Notes: generated from the sequence alone by a model not told the origin. DNA of 64,000 nucleotides from Pegea sp. RAD2-039 (GCA_034620365.1 JAQGEQ010000306.1:96251-160250), one strand, 5' to 3'; positions 1 to 11,986 are shown, counted from the stretch's first letter. Made by a program: numbers and translations.

Positions 1-20
1 ATAACGAACTAATTTTTTAG

Positions 21-582
21 ATAATTATGTCGACTTTGAAAAATTTTCTACGTTTAAAACACAATCAAAACCCACAGAAGATGAAGGTAGCTTTTCTTGT
101 TGTCATTTTATTAAATAAATAATTTGTTTTTTTTAGGTTATTTAAGGCCTATAGAAATTCTAACAAATGAAGAAACAAAAGGAAAAAATAGTAAATTTTT
201 TTATTAATTTAGTAAAATTGGTGAATTAATTTTAAAGGTGATTTTTTGTTGATATTTATATAAATTATATTATTTTATTCGTAGGACTTTATGAAAATTT
301 ACAACTAACAAAAAAAGGTGCTGCCAAATTATTTTTTTAAATTTATAATTTTATGTTTCAAAAACTTTTAATTTAAACCGAATAATTGTAATATAAATTG
401 TATAAAACTAAACAATATATTTTAATTTAATTATTACCAGATCTTTACGACACGCCCATCACCTTCTCTAAAGAAACGGAATCTGTTCAAGTTCAAGGTA
501 AAAAAAAAGATTAACAAATAAATAAAAATAAAATCTTTGGTTTTAATCAGGCTCTACAGGTCTTTATGAGACAATAAAATAA
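21..582 (+). CDS. 3' end of a gene with a modular tyrosine-motif cytoplasmic tail (partial)
   Basis: Five exons are read from splice signals and a continuous frame: 21-86, 137-190, 285-317, 441-497 and 551-582, ending in TAA. Introns are 50, 94, 123 and 53 bp with GT/AG ends. Every visible junction is phase 1, so each internal exon is symmetric. The exons carry in turn NYVDF, GYLRP, LYENL, LYDTP and LYETI, about one tyrosine motif per exon. From known SH2 preferences, YENL resembles a Grb2 site (pYxN), YDTP a Crk site (pYDxP), and YETI a YxxI motif. YENL and YDTP are separated by 7 residues, as in an ITAM, but the second lacks I/L at +3. I infer the intracellular tail of a receptor or adaptor. 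No membrane or extracellular part is inside the window, so the family is unknown. Confidence 0.66.
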
Positions 583-603
583 AAGAATCTTCAAATTGAG
601 CGA

Positions 604-611
604 TGACGTCA
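604..611. promoter_or_regulatory. CRE/ATF palindrome TGACGTCA
   Basis: A perfect 8-bp CRE lies about 20 bp after the stop codon of the tyrosine-motif gene. No promoter is evident next to it, so function is unproven. It is noted because the same octamer is repeated in SUCLG2 intron 5. Confidence 0.25.
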
Positions 612-811
612 TCACACTGTTGTAGATATTTGTTCGATTTATTAAAGCAAAAAATAATAAAAGATGACTTGATTGATAAAAGAACAAATCGGGTATCAGG
701 AAGACCTTTGATTCCGATTTTAATCTTTGCAGTTTACTTTCAAAGACTTTAAAAAGTATTTAGAAAATCAAATAAAGTTTTTTATCGATAAATTTATAAT
801 AAAAAAGAAAG

Positions 812-885
<74 letters not shown>
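812..885 (-). tRNA. tRNA-Asn (GTT)
   Basis: Read on the minus strand this gives a 74-nt cloverleaf. The acceptor stem GTCTCCG pairs with CGGGGAC (one G-T wobble) and is followed by discriminator G. The A box and D arm are normal, the anticodon loop is CTGTTAA with anticodon GTT, and the T arm has a TTCAAGC loop. A T-run just downstream on the minus strand, near 798-807, fits Pol III termination. It looks functional. Confidence 0.93.
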
Positions 886-1410
886 ACGAGAGATTTCATA
901 CAAACAAGCTTTTTATTCTAGAATAATTACAAAAGTAGATAATTGAGCCGATGTAGATGTTTTATACTTTTCAATAATTAATTAAACTGAATTATACTTT
1001 CTAAATTATCTCAAATTTGACTTTAAGTATAAAAGGTAATTTTAAAAATTTGTGATATATCTTTTTAAATCTTTATTTTAAAATTTTCTTAAAAATTTTG
1101 CGAACTTACATTTTCTAAATCATTAAACAAAAAACTTAAGTCGACAAAACTTCAAGATAAACACAAACTGTTATTCACAAGGAATTATTTTCAATCAACG
1201 CAAATATTTCATATAAATATCAAGAAAATTCTAAATCTTATTTCCACCAAGTTGTTTCAGATTTTAATGAAATAAATTTTAAAATTTCAACTAAAATCCA
1301 AAATGTGAAAAGTCCATTATTTCCACTGTTGGGCCAAATTGATTGAGTTTTGTAGAAACCAACACGGAACACTGCTCCAATTGACAAATAGTTGAGAAGA
1401 TATCTGAGAA
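886..1410. other. Non-coding, A+T-rich; nothing recognised
   Basis: No long open frame, RNA gene or repeat was recognised between the tRNA-Asn gene and the LINE fragment. Confidence 0.5.
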
Positions 1411-1454
1411 ACTAGAAATTTGTTGATGTCAAACAACCGTCCATGTGACTTGTG

Positions 1455-1935
1455 TCATGTTAAATATAACTTGATTCTTATTTTTAAAATCATCAACAAT
1501 TCAATTGACCTTCAGTTTGATGATTTCTTTTCTATTAGTCCTTCCCTCAAGTTATATCAGCTCAGACGACACACATTACACCTTAATAAGCCCATATCAC
1601 CTGATACAATAATCAGAGCGAATTTGTTCTCACAATTTTTCGCATAATTAGTACTTGGAACCAGCTGCCATCAGACATTGCCATGTCGAAGTCACTCGCG
1701 TTGTTCAAAGAGAAGTTGAACCGTTATAATATTGCCAACATTATCATTTCTAAACTGTGACTTTTTCCTTCCATGTAGTTGTTTACTGTTATATGCTCTA
1801 AGGACTATTGAAATGCCATATGTGTTACATCTTTTACTTTCTATATTTTTGACTAAATAGATGTTAATTGTGAAATGTGTGTTAGCAAGAGGTACTCTCT
1901 TCAGGCACCCTCCTTCATGTTTATTGAAATAAATA
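1455..1935 (+). mobile_element. Non-LTR retrotransposon (LINE) 3' fragment, degenerate
   Basis: The translation contains a C-terminal reverse-transcriptase pattern: YNLILIFKIINN, then FDDFFSISPS, then LRRHTLHLNKP. After a frame change comes a WNQLPSDIAMSKSLALFKEKL-like end, typical of the last part of LINE ORF2. A 3' UTR with GTGTGTTAGCAAGAGG and an AATAAATAAAT tail follows. It is 5'-truncated and frameshifted. The fragment at 16150-16637 is the same family in the same orientation. It ends about 20 bp before the outer edge of inverted-repeat arm A. Confidence 0.75.
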
Positions 1936-1954
1936 AATGTTAGGTTTCAATGCA

Positions 1955-4825
1955 AAATGAAATTATATTTTAGATTCTATTAAAATCTGAAGATAAACTT
2001 TCCAAATGAAAAAATTCTAAAGTGACATTTTTAAATCAGTTCAATATGCTACAAATTTTTATTGTAATAATTTTGGCTTGTTATTAGGCTTGATATCATA
2101 AAAAGTAATTTATTTTTATTGTTTAAAATTACAATTTTAATAATATTTTTGAATAAAAAATTCTTATAAGCTATAATATAAGAAGATTAGAATATGAGTT
2201 GGTAGAAAGTATTGAAGCAAATGAGATTAATTCTTATAATTTTTGTTTGAACGATTTTCACAAGTTTCATGATTTTCTTTCTATTAACTGTCAGGATGTT
2301 GTTTCAAACTGTTCTTTAATTTAATGAAAGATTTCGTCTTTGATCTTAAATTATATTTCAACAAAATTTTCTCGACTTTTTTTTAATATTTTTTGTTGAG
2401 TAAAAAACGTCAAAACTGAAGTTGGATTTTGGAATCAATTTAGGATACAAGTTGTTGTAACAGTTTACCAAAAACTTTTAAATTAGAATCTATTTGAAAT
2501 AGTTATTGAGTTACAAGAAATCTGTTTTATACTAAAGCTAGTTTCAACAACACAAAATAATTAAATGAAGAAACTAAAGATATTTGAAAAAATATTAAAT
2601 TTAGAAAATAAACTTTTATAATAATATAAGAAGAAATACAAAAAGAACATACAGATTCATTTAGAGAATTTAAATTTATTTTTTTCATTTCAAGAAATGC
2701 AAAGAGTACCTCCAGCTAACACACATTTTCACAAATAATATCTATATAGAAACTTAATCTTCATGTTCTTAACTATTCTACTTTCTAGTTTGATAACATT
2801 AACTTAAAAATAAGCTCCTTAAAAACTGATAATATCAATTTTATTAACTTTTAACATAATAATATCTAAAGAACATTCATTGTTTTGAAAGTTAGAAACT
2901 TTGACATTTATTTTATTAGTTTGAATAAATAAGCACAAAATGTTGACATTTTAATATTCCAGGTTTTGTGAATGGAAAAGCTAAATAATAAATAGAAAAG
3001 AAGCTGAGAGACAAGAACGGAATGCAGAGTAAATATAGGTTGCTAGTAAACATATATAGTAAATAAATACAACTACAGAGTAAATGCAGATGCTCTGGCT
3101 AATATCTCACAACTTAAAGTACGAGAAATTAATCAGAAAATACAAGAAGGCGTTGAAATCGAAGAAATAATTCTTCAGTAAGACTGGCAGTAGAAAGACA
3201 TACTTTTACTGAGAGCAAAATGATCAGAGCAAAAGACACAAAGTGAAGATGATGGTCTGTTTAAACCCCAACAACAGAGATATAGGTGAGAATGTTCACG
3301 TGATGCAGTTTACTGAGATTACATCACAAGTGGAAGTCTTAACTTCTGATGGAAACCATCTAGATCGAGAGCAGTTGAAGATTAAACTAGCTGAGATGAA
3401 AACTATCAAAAAGTATTCTCAGGAGGTCCTAGAGTATGTTCAGGAGGTCCCAGAGAATGTTCAGGAGGTCCCAGAGAATGTTCAGGAGGTCCTAGATCTT
3501 ACAAACATTTTGCTGACCAACTGCAAGATTTTCTGAATAGAAATAAAAGAATTAAAAAAGTTAAAACTTTTATAAAACTATATGAGATTATTATAATAAT
3601 TCTATTATATAAACAATTTCATTTTAAATATAACTTAAAATAAGTATAGAAAATAAGCAATAGACAAATTAAATATTGATATATAATAATATAATAGAAT
3701 TTGAGTTTCTAGATTAATTTATGTTTTTAAAAAGAAAGAAAAATTTGCCATGAATTTGATGTTTAACAAAATTAAATTAAATTTTAAGTTTAGATATGTA
3801 ACAAATAGTAAAATAATAAACATAAAAAAGATGTTTATATTAGTTAAATAATCTAATAAAATATTTTAAATTTATATAAAGATAAACCTACAAAATTTAC
3901 TCAAAACTAAACTTACTAAACTTTATAAAAGAATTTATTTAAAGTTTTAATTTCTTAAAAAGTTAATCGCTAAAAACCTTTAAAACTTTTTTTACAAATA
4001 ATATTCTATCATTTTTAAAGGTAGATGCCAAAATAAAAAGTTAATAAATATTAATAATAAATTCAACCATAAATTATTTTCTGAGTTTTTAAAGATTATA
4101 ACAAAAATTGAAAAAGTAAAGATCAAATAGAAATAAATTTATTAACAAATATACCTCGTTGTATCTTCCAAAATATTCATGTCGAGTTTCAAGTAGATAA
4201 TTTCTGTGTTTAATAAAAAACCATTTCCGAGTATGAATTTATATAAAAAGTTTTGAATAAAAAACAAAAAATATTAATAAAAAAATTGTAAAAAACGATT
4301 TTAAAATTAAACATTTTCAAATTTAAATTCTAAAATTCTAGAAAATTTTCATTGGTAGTTGCTAAAATGGCTAAAATAAATCCTAATAAATATTTCTATA
4401 AAAATTTTATAATATTATTAATTTCCTTTTTATATAATAGAATATATAAATATATTATAAAAATATAAATAATAGAACTTTCTTAGTTTTAAATCTATTT
4501 ATATTTGATTCGATAAAACAAAATCTTAGATTATTTTTTCTTGGATAGTTATATAAAAAAGATCTTTAAAAAATCTTTTTAGAGTATTTTAACTTATAAC
4601 ACTAATTATTTAAAACAAAATTGAATAATAATAAAACGTATATAATATAAAAATTATTGTTTGAAAAAAGTATAAATGAAGAATAATGTGTTTTGATAGC
4701 AAAAGAAGAAACTTAATTTTGTATATTTTGAATTGTTTATAACTCAATTTTGCTACATACAGCTTTTAAGTTATCTTTTGTACGATTAACAATTTTCATT
4801 TTAGAAACATTTATATGAAATGAAA
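1955..4825 (-). repeat. 2.9-kb composite unit, inverted relative to the other copies
   Basis: One copy of the unit found tandemly at 27.25-32.9 kb and 41.7-49.8 kb. The motif TTAGATTCTATTAAAATCTG occurs near both ends (about 1971 and 4831), showing that a further partial copy continues to about 5040. It contains the kinesin fragment at 3207-3536 and, antisense, the LINE-like tail near 2700-2755. Confidence 0.75.
3207..3536 (+). pseudogene. Kinesin (KIF23/MKLP1-like) motor-domain C-terminal remnant, copy 1
   Basis: An open frame runs from about 3207. It contains KVKMMVCLNPNNRDIGEN and HVMQF, resembling the end of the motor domain in kinesin-6 (KIF23/MKLP1) proteins, where MxVCVNP, EN.xVMxFAE and VEV are conserved. 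There is no start methionine context and no upstream motor sequence. After the homologous stretch, a 21-bp minisatellite (QEVPENV-type heptads) precedes the stop. The same fragment recurs five more times in the window, two with disabling mutations, so I treat all as relics inside a repeat unit. Confidence 0.6.
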
Positions 4826-5046
4826 GTATATTTTAGATTCTATTAAAATCTGAAGATAAACTTTCCAAATAAAAAAATTCTAAAGTGACATTTTTAAATC
4901 AGTTCAACATGCTACAAATTTTTATTGTAAATATTTTCGATTTCCGAATAATTCGGCTCGATATCATAAAAAGTAATTTATTTTTATGTTTTTAAATTAC
5001 AATTTAAATCAAAATTATTTATTTTATAATACTGAAGCTGTGATAA

Positions 5047-5119
5047 GCCTTGATAGCTCAGTCGGGAGAGCGTCAGACTGAAGATCTGAAGGTACCTGGT
5101 TCACTTCCGGGTCGAGGCA
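5047..5119 (+). tRNA. tRNA-Phe (GAA), possibly pseudogenic
   Basis: A 73-nt cloverleaf: GCCTTGA pairs with TCGAGGC, discriminator A, D arm AGCTCAGTCGGGAGAGC, anticodon loop CTGAAGA with anticodon GAA, and a CCTGG/CCGGG T stem. The T loop is TTCACTT; the nearly invariant A58 is replaced by C, which weakens the B box. A TTTTTT run follows within 10 bp. The inverted copy is at 27154-27226. Confidence 0.78.
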
Positions 5120-5851
5120 CTCTGTTTTTTAATATTTTTTGGCAATTTTTTTTTTGAAGCAAATTACAAAAGAGGTCTAGAGATTCTTAGTTTTACCATC
5201 TAATGACTTTTATAGACCTAATGACTTTTATAGAATGAAGAATATGAAAAATAAGTCTTTAATTAAAGAATGTATAAAGAAATATCATTTGTATTGTTTT
5301 TATCATATCTTTAGGAAGGTTTATGCAAATTATAGATTTTAGTACAAATACTTAATTGTAGTATATTTACTTTATAAATAAACTTGTAGATGGCAACTTG
5401 CTGATGGAAACTAAAATAAGAATTAACATAGCAAACTGAAAGCAATAATTACTAAATAAATTAATTACAGAATACTTTTGAAAAGTTTGATATATGATCC
5501 AAAAAAAATGAATCAGATTTGAAGAATTAATTTTGAAGAAATACAAAAATTTTTAATTGATTTTAAATGCAAATTCGAAAACATTTTTGACTTTTGATCA
5601 ACAAAAGCATTGTACTTTTTAATTCATTAATATAAACAGTTTAATTATAAATACTTGGAAATAATTTTACGTTCATAGAAAACTTTTTTCTTAGCCTCAA
5701 AGACAAATAATCCTAAAATAATTTATTTAATTTACAATAAAAACATATTTCAAACAGTAAAAACGCCATTTTAGACGCGATTAGTGTTTTCTACAATCCA
5801 ACATGTTAAGCTAGAGATTTGGAATCAGTTTGTTTCTAGTACTAATCAATT
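5120..5851. other. MED29 upstream region, arm A
   Basis: A+T-rich DNA between tRNA-Phe and the MED29 start. It is mirrored in arm B (26410-27153), so it cannot be unique regulatory DNA. A short local duplication of the sequence around TAATGACTTTTATAGA is visible near 5201-5235. No clear TATA box was found. Confidence 0.45.
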
Positions 5852-8800
5852 ATGTCTTACCGTCTACCATCTAATATCAGTAATAATCCAAATGTCAACC
5901 AACATCATAGACCTGGTGTTTTTCTGCAGCAACAACCTCAGCAACCAAGTCAAGTTTCGCAACCAGTTAACCAAAACCCACAGATGCTTGTTGGTTAGTT
6001 TGTTTTTTCTGAAATTTATTTTTGTTGTTAATTATTTAAGTTAGTTTTTCTTGATTTTTTATTTAAAAAGTTTTTTAGTTATTCTTAAAACTTTGTTGTA
6101 TTAAATATGAATTTATTTTTTTTATTATTTCACTAAAATATTTATTATTTTTTAACAATAAATAATTTTAACCAATAAATATAAATTTAAAAAGATTATA
6201 AAGTTTTAAATATAGTTTTTTTAAATCTTATAATTTATTTTATTGTTTTGATTATAAAATTTTATCATAATTTTTAGGATTCATAATTTTAAAATACTTT
6301 AAATCTGTATAAATATGTTTATGCTACTTTTATTAAATATTTATTTTGTTATTTAGTTTGAATATTATAATTTTAATTATTCATAACTAAAAATTAAATC
6401 TTTTAATTAAATATCCAAATTATATTCATTTATGAATTTATACAACTTTAGGTTTTTGAAATATTATTTATAAAAAATAATTATTTTTTAGTTGAATTGT
6501 TGAGACAATTTTTGAAAGTTAAAGATTTTTTCTCATAAATTTGCTGTTCATATATCTGATTTTGAGATTATGTATACTTCTAAAGTCAAACTGGAATATT
6601 TTATTACTTTTTATAGAAATGTTTTCTACATTTAGAAATTATCAATTAAATTTTATAACTTAATATATAAAATTTAGAAATTAAATTCTTACTTAAAAAG
6701 TATTATTTTTTACAATTACTTAAATATTAAACTTTCAATGAATTATTTCTAGTTTTAAAGTATTATAAATGTATCAATTCTTTTATATCTCACTGTATTA
6801 TGCTTTGTTTTTAACTACACTTCCTTAACACAACCAGCAGAACCATTCTTTGTTGTAGCAAACCATTTTTTATAAATACTCACAACCTTAAGCATCTCTC
6901 AAATCCCTACAACATCTTTTTAGGTCCTTAAGTATCTCAAATCCCTACAACATCTTTTTAGGTCCTTAAGTATCTCAAATCCCTACAACATCTTTTTAGG
7001 TCCTTAAGTATCTCAAATCCCTATAACATCTTTTTAGGTCCTTAAGCATCTCCAATCCCTACAACATCTTTTTAGGTCCTTAAGTATCTCAATCCCTACA
7101 ACATCTTTTTAGGTCCTTAAGTATCTCAAATCCTATCTTAATTAAAGTTTTTCAAATGTGGATCTCAAATAACTATTCTATGAATTATAATATAAATTAT
7201 TTGATTATATTTATATAAATAATTTTCTTTAATTATTAAGGACCAAGACCGAGACTTCCAGTAAACAGACAACTTCAACCAACACCTACAACCAGCACCA
7301 TCCAACAACCAACTTCAAGCCAACCATCTCGACCACCATCTGACCATCCAAGAGATGTAGATCCAATTGTAAAAGCAAAAAGTCTTCTACCAGCTCTACG
7401 TGAATCCTTAGTTGTAAGTAAACAAGTATCTACATTTAAATGTAACAATTTGTTTTAATAGAATTTGATGCAAGTTGCTAGTCAAAACTTCAGTGCTAAT
7501 TTAGCTGTGGATGAAGTTAAGTAAGATTTCAAAGTTTTTTTTGGTGTTTCAAAATACAAATTTGATTTTTCTTTTTAGAAAAGCTGTTGATGTCAATGCT
7601 AACCTGAAATTGGAGAAATGTATTGAACATTTTTATAGTTTGAGTGATCAGCTAGATCTAAACCTGGTAATTGTGGTTCTCGCACCAGTTTATTCTCATA
7701 TCCTCCATCTCTTCTTCTGAATATTCAAACTTCACTTTTTCCATTTATTCTATGATTTATTTTGATATCTTCCATCTCTTTAAGATCAAAATATGATTTC
7801 TTCTAATTCTTCTGATCTTCAAACTCTCTAACAACTTGTATCAGAGTTACATCTGTTCGTTTTGATATCTTCCATCTCATTAAGATCAAAATATGATTTC
7901 TTTTTCTAATTATTCTGATCTTCAAACTCTCTAACCATTTGTATCAGAGTTACATTTGTTTGTTCTGATATCTTCCATCTCTTTAAGATCAAAATATGAT
8001 TTTTTCTTCTAATTATTCTGATCTTCAAACTTTCTAACCACTTGTATCAGAGTTACATCTGTTCGTTTTGATATCTTCCATCTCATTAAGATCAAAATAT
8101 AATTTCTTCTTCTAATTCTTCTGATCTTCAAACTCTCTAGAAACTTATATCAGAGTTACATCAGTTTGTTTTGATATCTTCCATCTCTTTAAGATCAAAA
8201 TATGATTTTTTCTTCTAATTATTCTAATCTTCAAACTTTCTAACCACTTATATCAGAGTTACATCTGTTTGTTTTGATATCTTCCATCTCATTAAGATCA
8301 AAATATGATTTTTTCTTCTAATTATTCTGATCTTCAAACTTTCTAACCACTTGTATCAGAGTTACATCTGTTTGTTTTGATATCTTCAATCTCATTAAGA
8401 TCAAAATATGATTTTTTCTTCTAATTATTCTGATCTTCAAACTTTCTAACCACTTGTATCAGAGTTACATCTGTTTGTTTTGATATCTTCCATCTCATTA
8501 AGATCAAAATATGATTTTTTCTTCTAATTATTCTGATCTTCAAACTTTCTAACCACTTGTATCAGAGTTACATCTGTTTGTTTTGATATCTTCCATCTCA
8601 TTAAGATCAAAATATGATTTCTTCTAATTATTCTGATCTTCAAACTATCTAACAACTTGTATCAGAGTTACATCAGTTTGTTTTGATATCTTCCATCTCA
8701 TTAAGATCAAAATATGATTTCTTCTAATTATTCTGATCTTCAAACTATCTAACAACTTGTATCAGAGTTACATCAGTTTGTTTTGATATCTTCCATCTCA

Positions 8801-10560
8801 TTAAGATCAAAATATAATTTCTTCTTCTAATTCTTCTGATCTTCAAACTCTCTAGAAACTTATATCAGAGTTACATCAGTTTGTTTTGATATCTTCCATC
8901 TCTTTAAGATCAAAATATGATTTCTTCTTCTAATTATTCTGATCTTCAAACTTTCTAACCACTTGTATCAGAGTTACATCTGTTTGTTTTGATATCTTCC
9001 ATCTCATTAAGATCAAAATATGATTTCTTCTTCTAATTATTCTGATCTTCAAACTTTCTAACCAATTCTATCAGAGTTACATCTGTTTGTTCTGATATCT
9101 TCCATCTCATTAAGATCAAAATATGACTTCATCTTCTAATTCTTTTGATCTTCAAACTTTCTAACCACTTATATCAGAGTTACATCTGTTTGTTTTGATA
9201 TCTTCCATCTCATGAAGATCAAAATATGATTTCTTCTTCTAATTATTATGATGTTCAAACTCTCTAACCACTTGTATCAGAGTTACATCTGTTTGTTTTG
9301 ATATCTTCCATCTCATTAAGATCAAATTATGAATTCTTCTTCTAATTATTCTGATCTTCAAACTCTCTAACAACTTGTATCAGAGTTACATCTGTTTGTT
9401 CTGATATCTTCCATCTCTAACGCTGAATAGAAATTTTAGTGCTAATTAGTTGCTTGTTAGCAAAAGTAGAAAGATGTATTGATTGTGAAGTTAGAAAACT
9501 TATATCTACTTCAACTCTTTTTTATTATATCAGATTCTAACCAATCTCAGTTATATTTGAGTCAATTTTCTTTTCAGCAAATTCTTGTGACTTTCTTTGA
9601 TTAGCTTCTTTAGTAATATTTCAAACAGTTTGGTCTTTAATCACTTCATCATCTAAATCTTCTATAAGATCACGTGTCCTCATCATTTATCAGCTCAAAT
9701 GGAAAATCTTGCAAAAGAATAAAACTTCTTTTCCATCATATTAGCATATTTTGATTCTGATCTTTATTTCGAATCAACGAGTCACTTCTATCTCTAGTTT
9801 GTTTTCAACTAAATTTTAATCATATTTTTGTTGCCATAGAAACTTGCGCGTGAACAAAGCCTTCAAGTGATCAACAGTCATGTCCTGCCTCCTTCATTTC
9901 AAAGTATGAATCTCAAACAAGACTCTAATAGTACTGAGGTAAGATTTTAAGATCTCTAGAAGATACTTCTGCGTCTACTCACCACCTTCAACCACCAAAT
10001 GCAAGATTTATTTGTAGCATAAGTTTGTTTCACTGGTGTTGTTGGTCGTGGAGTTGTTGTATGTTAAGGTGCTAAATCTACTAGAGCAGTTGTTTTTTAT
10101 AAAGGTTTCTTTGTTTAACTGGGATTGAAACAAGGAATAGAGATGATGTGGTCATGTTGTCGGTCCCTTGAGCTGATGACAGAGTAATCTTGGAAGAAAT
10201 CACTTTTGAATTGAAAGCAGTTTTGGTTTTCTTATAGATTTTGTTGAATATTAAGATCAAATGGAAGCTTCTATTGGATGCTAGTGTCAATTGGGAGCTT
10301 TTTGTTAGATATTGGGGTCATTTAGGAGTCTTATTTGGATGTTTGAGTCACTTTAGCAGCTTTAGTTAGATGTTATTCGAATAATTAATTTTGTATTTTG
10401 TTGATAGAAAATAAAATTGATGATTTTTTTACAGACTTATGCAAATTGTTTACAACTTGCTGAACAACAACGAATACTTTCACGAAAACTTTATGAAATA
10501 ATTGCTGAATTTGTTGATAAAATTGAAGAAAGAAAAAAGAACAGAAAAGAAAATGATTAA
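5852..10560 (+). CDS. MED29: Mediator complex subunit 29, copy A (six exons)
   Basis: Exons 5852-5993, 7241-7413, 7462-7520, 7579-7666, 9840-9938 and 10435-10560 join into an open frame of 228 residues ending in TAA; human MED29 is about 200 residues. The protein begins MSYRLPSN, has a Q/P-rich low-complexity N terminus to about residue 85, then a helical region containing KAKSLLPALRESL, KLEKCIEHFYSLSDQLDLN, KLAREQSLQVINSHVLPP and LQLAEQQRILSRKLYEII, which fits the MED29/Intersex family. MED29 belongs to the Mediator tail and links activators to RNA polymerase II in the nucleus. Introns 2 and 3 are 48 and 58 bp, while introns 1, 4 and 5 are long and filled with repeats. AATAAA lies at 10630-10635. 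By my reading the coding exons match copy B base for base. Confidence 0.93.
6888..7135 (+). repeat. 38-bp minisatellite in MED29 intron 1, arm A (6 copies)
   Basis: Six tandem units of about 38 bp containing CCCTACAACATCTTTTTAG then GTCCTTAAG. Each unit carries a polypyrimidine-AG sequence resembling a 3' splice site. Arm B has only two copies at about 25278-25375. Confidence 0.85.
7750..9420 (+). repeat. ~102-bp satellite in MED29 intron 4, arm A (17 units)
   Basis: Tandem units are marked by GATATCTTCCATCT; I count 17. Each unit contains an AAGATCA...TGATCTT inverted repeat with a loop of about 25-30 nt. Lengths vary by 3-6 bp through TTC indels in TTCTTCTAATT. The array fills most of the 2173-bp intron. 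Arm B carries the same satellite in reverse complement, expanded to about 6 kb. Confidence 0.93.
9981..10073 (+). repeat. Single TIR element (113-bp satellite family) in MED29 intron 5, arm A
   Basis: One diverged copy, about 93 bp, of the element that forms arrays in SRP72. It starts ACCACCTTCAACCACCAAA, contains TGGTGTTGTTGGTCG, and ends TTAAGGTGCT. The ends form the family's imperfect terminal inverted repeats. Confidence 0.75.
10240..10385. repeat. Degenerate ~38-bp tandem repeat in MED29 intron 5
   Basis: About four diverged units with the pattern TTGGATG/ATATTGGGGTCA followed by TT(G/A)GGAGC. Mirrored in arm B at about 17640-17780. Confidence 0.5.
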
Positions 10561-11242
10561 TTACTGGGCCATTTTTGAAATTAGTCATTTTGTTACATTC
10601 TACTTTTGTTTTTTTATATTTATTTGTAAAATAAAAGCGAAAACGTTGATATCTTTTATAAATATTTGGTGGAAAAATTGCAGAAACATTTTTGATTAAA
10701 TTAAACAATAAAACAACAAAATTAAAGAAAAATTAAAAAGTAAGAACACAGAATAGCTGATACGTTACTTGAGCAAGTAGTTTTGTATCTTAGTTCTTTA
10801 AATATATTTATTAATTTAAAGAGAAACGCACAGAAGCTTCAAAAACCTAAAAATACTTTTCTGTATTAATATTTTTTAGAATAAGGGTCTTAGATGCAGG
10901 GACCTCTCGTTCAGCTTTTTGTAAAAAGTCCCTGTTTTTAAAAAAAGATAAATTTTGGTGATTTCATTATTCAAATATAAATCAATTTCTTTCAAAGTGA
11001 TTTGTTCTTATAAATAATATTCAAATCTTACAACTTCTATTTAATCTTAAAATAATCTATTTTTAGAATAATAAATGAGATTGATTTAATGATATTTAAA
11101 AACTATGAAAAACACATAAATCAAAATATTATATAAATATGATGTTCTGTTGCTAAACAATTTATATTTTTAATGAGTTCTTTTTAAATCAAAAAAACTA
11201 TTCTCAAATATTCAAGAACTCTTGTTTTAGACAAACTATTTT
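10561..11242. other. MED29 3' flank, arm A
   Basis: 3' untranslated and flanking DNA, mirrored at 16778-17458. It includes AATAAA at 10630-10635. No other gene seen; open frames here on either strand are not conserved as protein families I know. Confidence 0.5.
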
Positions 11243-11986
11243 TATCTTTCATGATGTAACTGATAGAAGACGTGATTAGGATACGTTTGACTTTTAATCT
11301 TTTAAAATTTTACTATCTTAATATATTTAAATTATATATATCAATAAATCTATATTTTGTTATTATGTTGGCAATAAAAACATTTAAAAATGTTATTTTA
11401 CTTTTATTAATAAATGATATTTGTAAACTAAAATATTCAAACAAAAAACTCCTCAGAGTTGTTTTAGGTTTACTAAAATTATAATAAAATATTGAATAAG
11501 ATTGTTTTATTGAATTAAAAAATTCATAAAATCAAATTGAACTATTTAAGTTTGCTCAAAAAAAGTTTGTAATAATTAGTGATAGTAAAAAGTAGTGTTT
11601 CAAAAAATGGAAAAATCAACAATTAATTTCCTGATATCCAGTATAATCAGTTTACTGCTTCGAAAGATGAATTAAAGAATACAAAAAAAGTTTAAAACAT
11701 CAAAATAATTTGTAAAATTGTTTGATTAATTCTAGCAATTTCTTCATTAATAAGTTTAATATTATCTTGATGTGAATAAGACGAAATATGAACAAGTGTT
11801 TAATCATTATTAAAACTTGTACCTTCTTTACAACAAAACTTTTCTAGAAACAGTAAAAAATTATTAGAAGAAAGATACAGAAAAAAACTGACAATTAATT
11901 TGGTTCCATCTGAACCTTAAGCTTTTAACTTTTCTTTTTTCTTATTCGTTATATAAGTAAAAATAATTGAACTTCAAAATGGTTTT
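11243..11986. other. Palindrome spacer, first part; nothing recognised
   Basis: A+T-rich, unique within the window. The 70-residue open frame at 11272-11484 is composed of A+T-driven residues (I, L, K, N, Y) and has no recognisable motif. Confidence 0.4.

Larger units (their letters stand above)
1955..11242 (+). repeat. Large inverted repeat, arm A
   Basis: This segment reappears in reverse complement at about 16778-30320. Shared landmarks run in mirror order: the 2.9-kb unit with kinesin fragment, tRNA-Phe, all six MED29 exons, the intron satellites and the MED29 3' flank. The inner edge is the sequence around TAGTTTGTCTAAAAC; the outer edge is where arm A meets the LINE tail. Length differences between arms are accounted for mainly by satellite copy number. 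The exact ends are estimated by eye. Confidence 0.88.

Noticed and set aside
3074-3181. RVNADALANISQLKV frame in the 2.9-kb unit, resembling the NADALSR motif of Ty3/gypsy polyproteins
   Set aside because: Only about 36 residues, with no flanking RNase H or integrase motifs; one short motif is not enough.
10385-10708. 107-residue minus-strand frame opposite MED29 exon 6 (mirror at 17311-17634)
   Set aside because: Antisense shadow of the last MED29 exon and its flanks.
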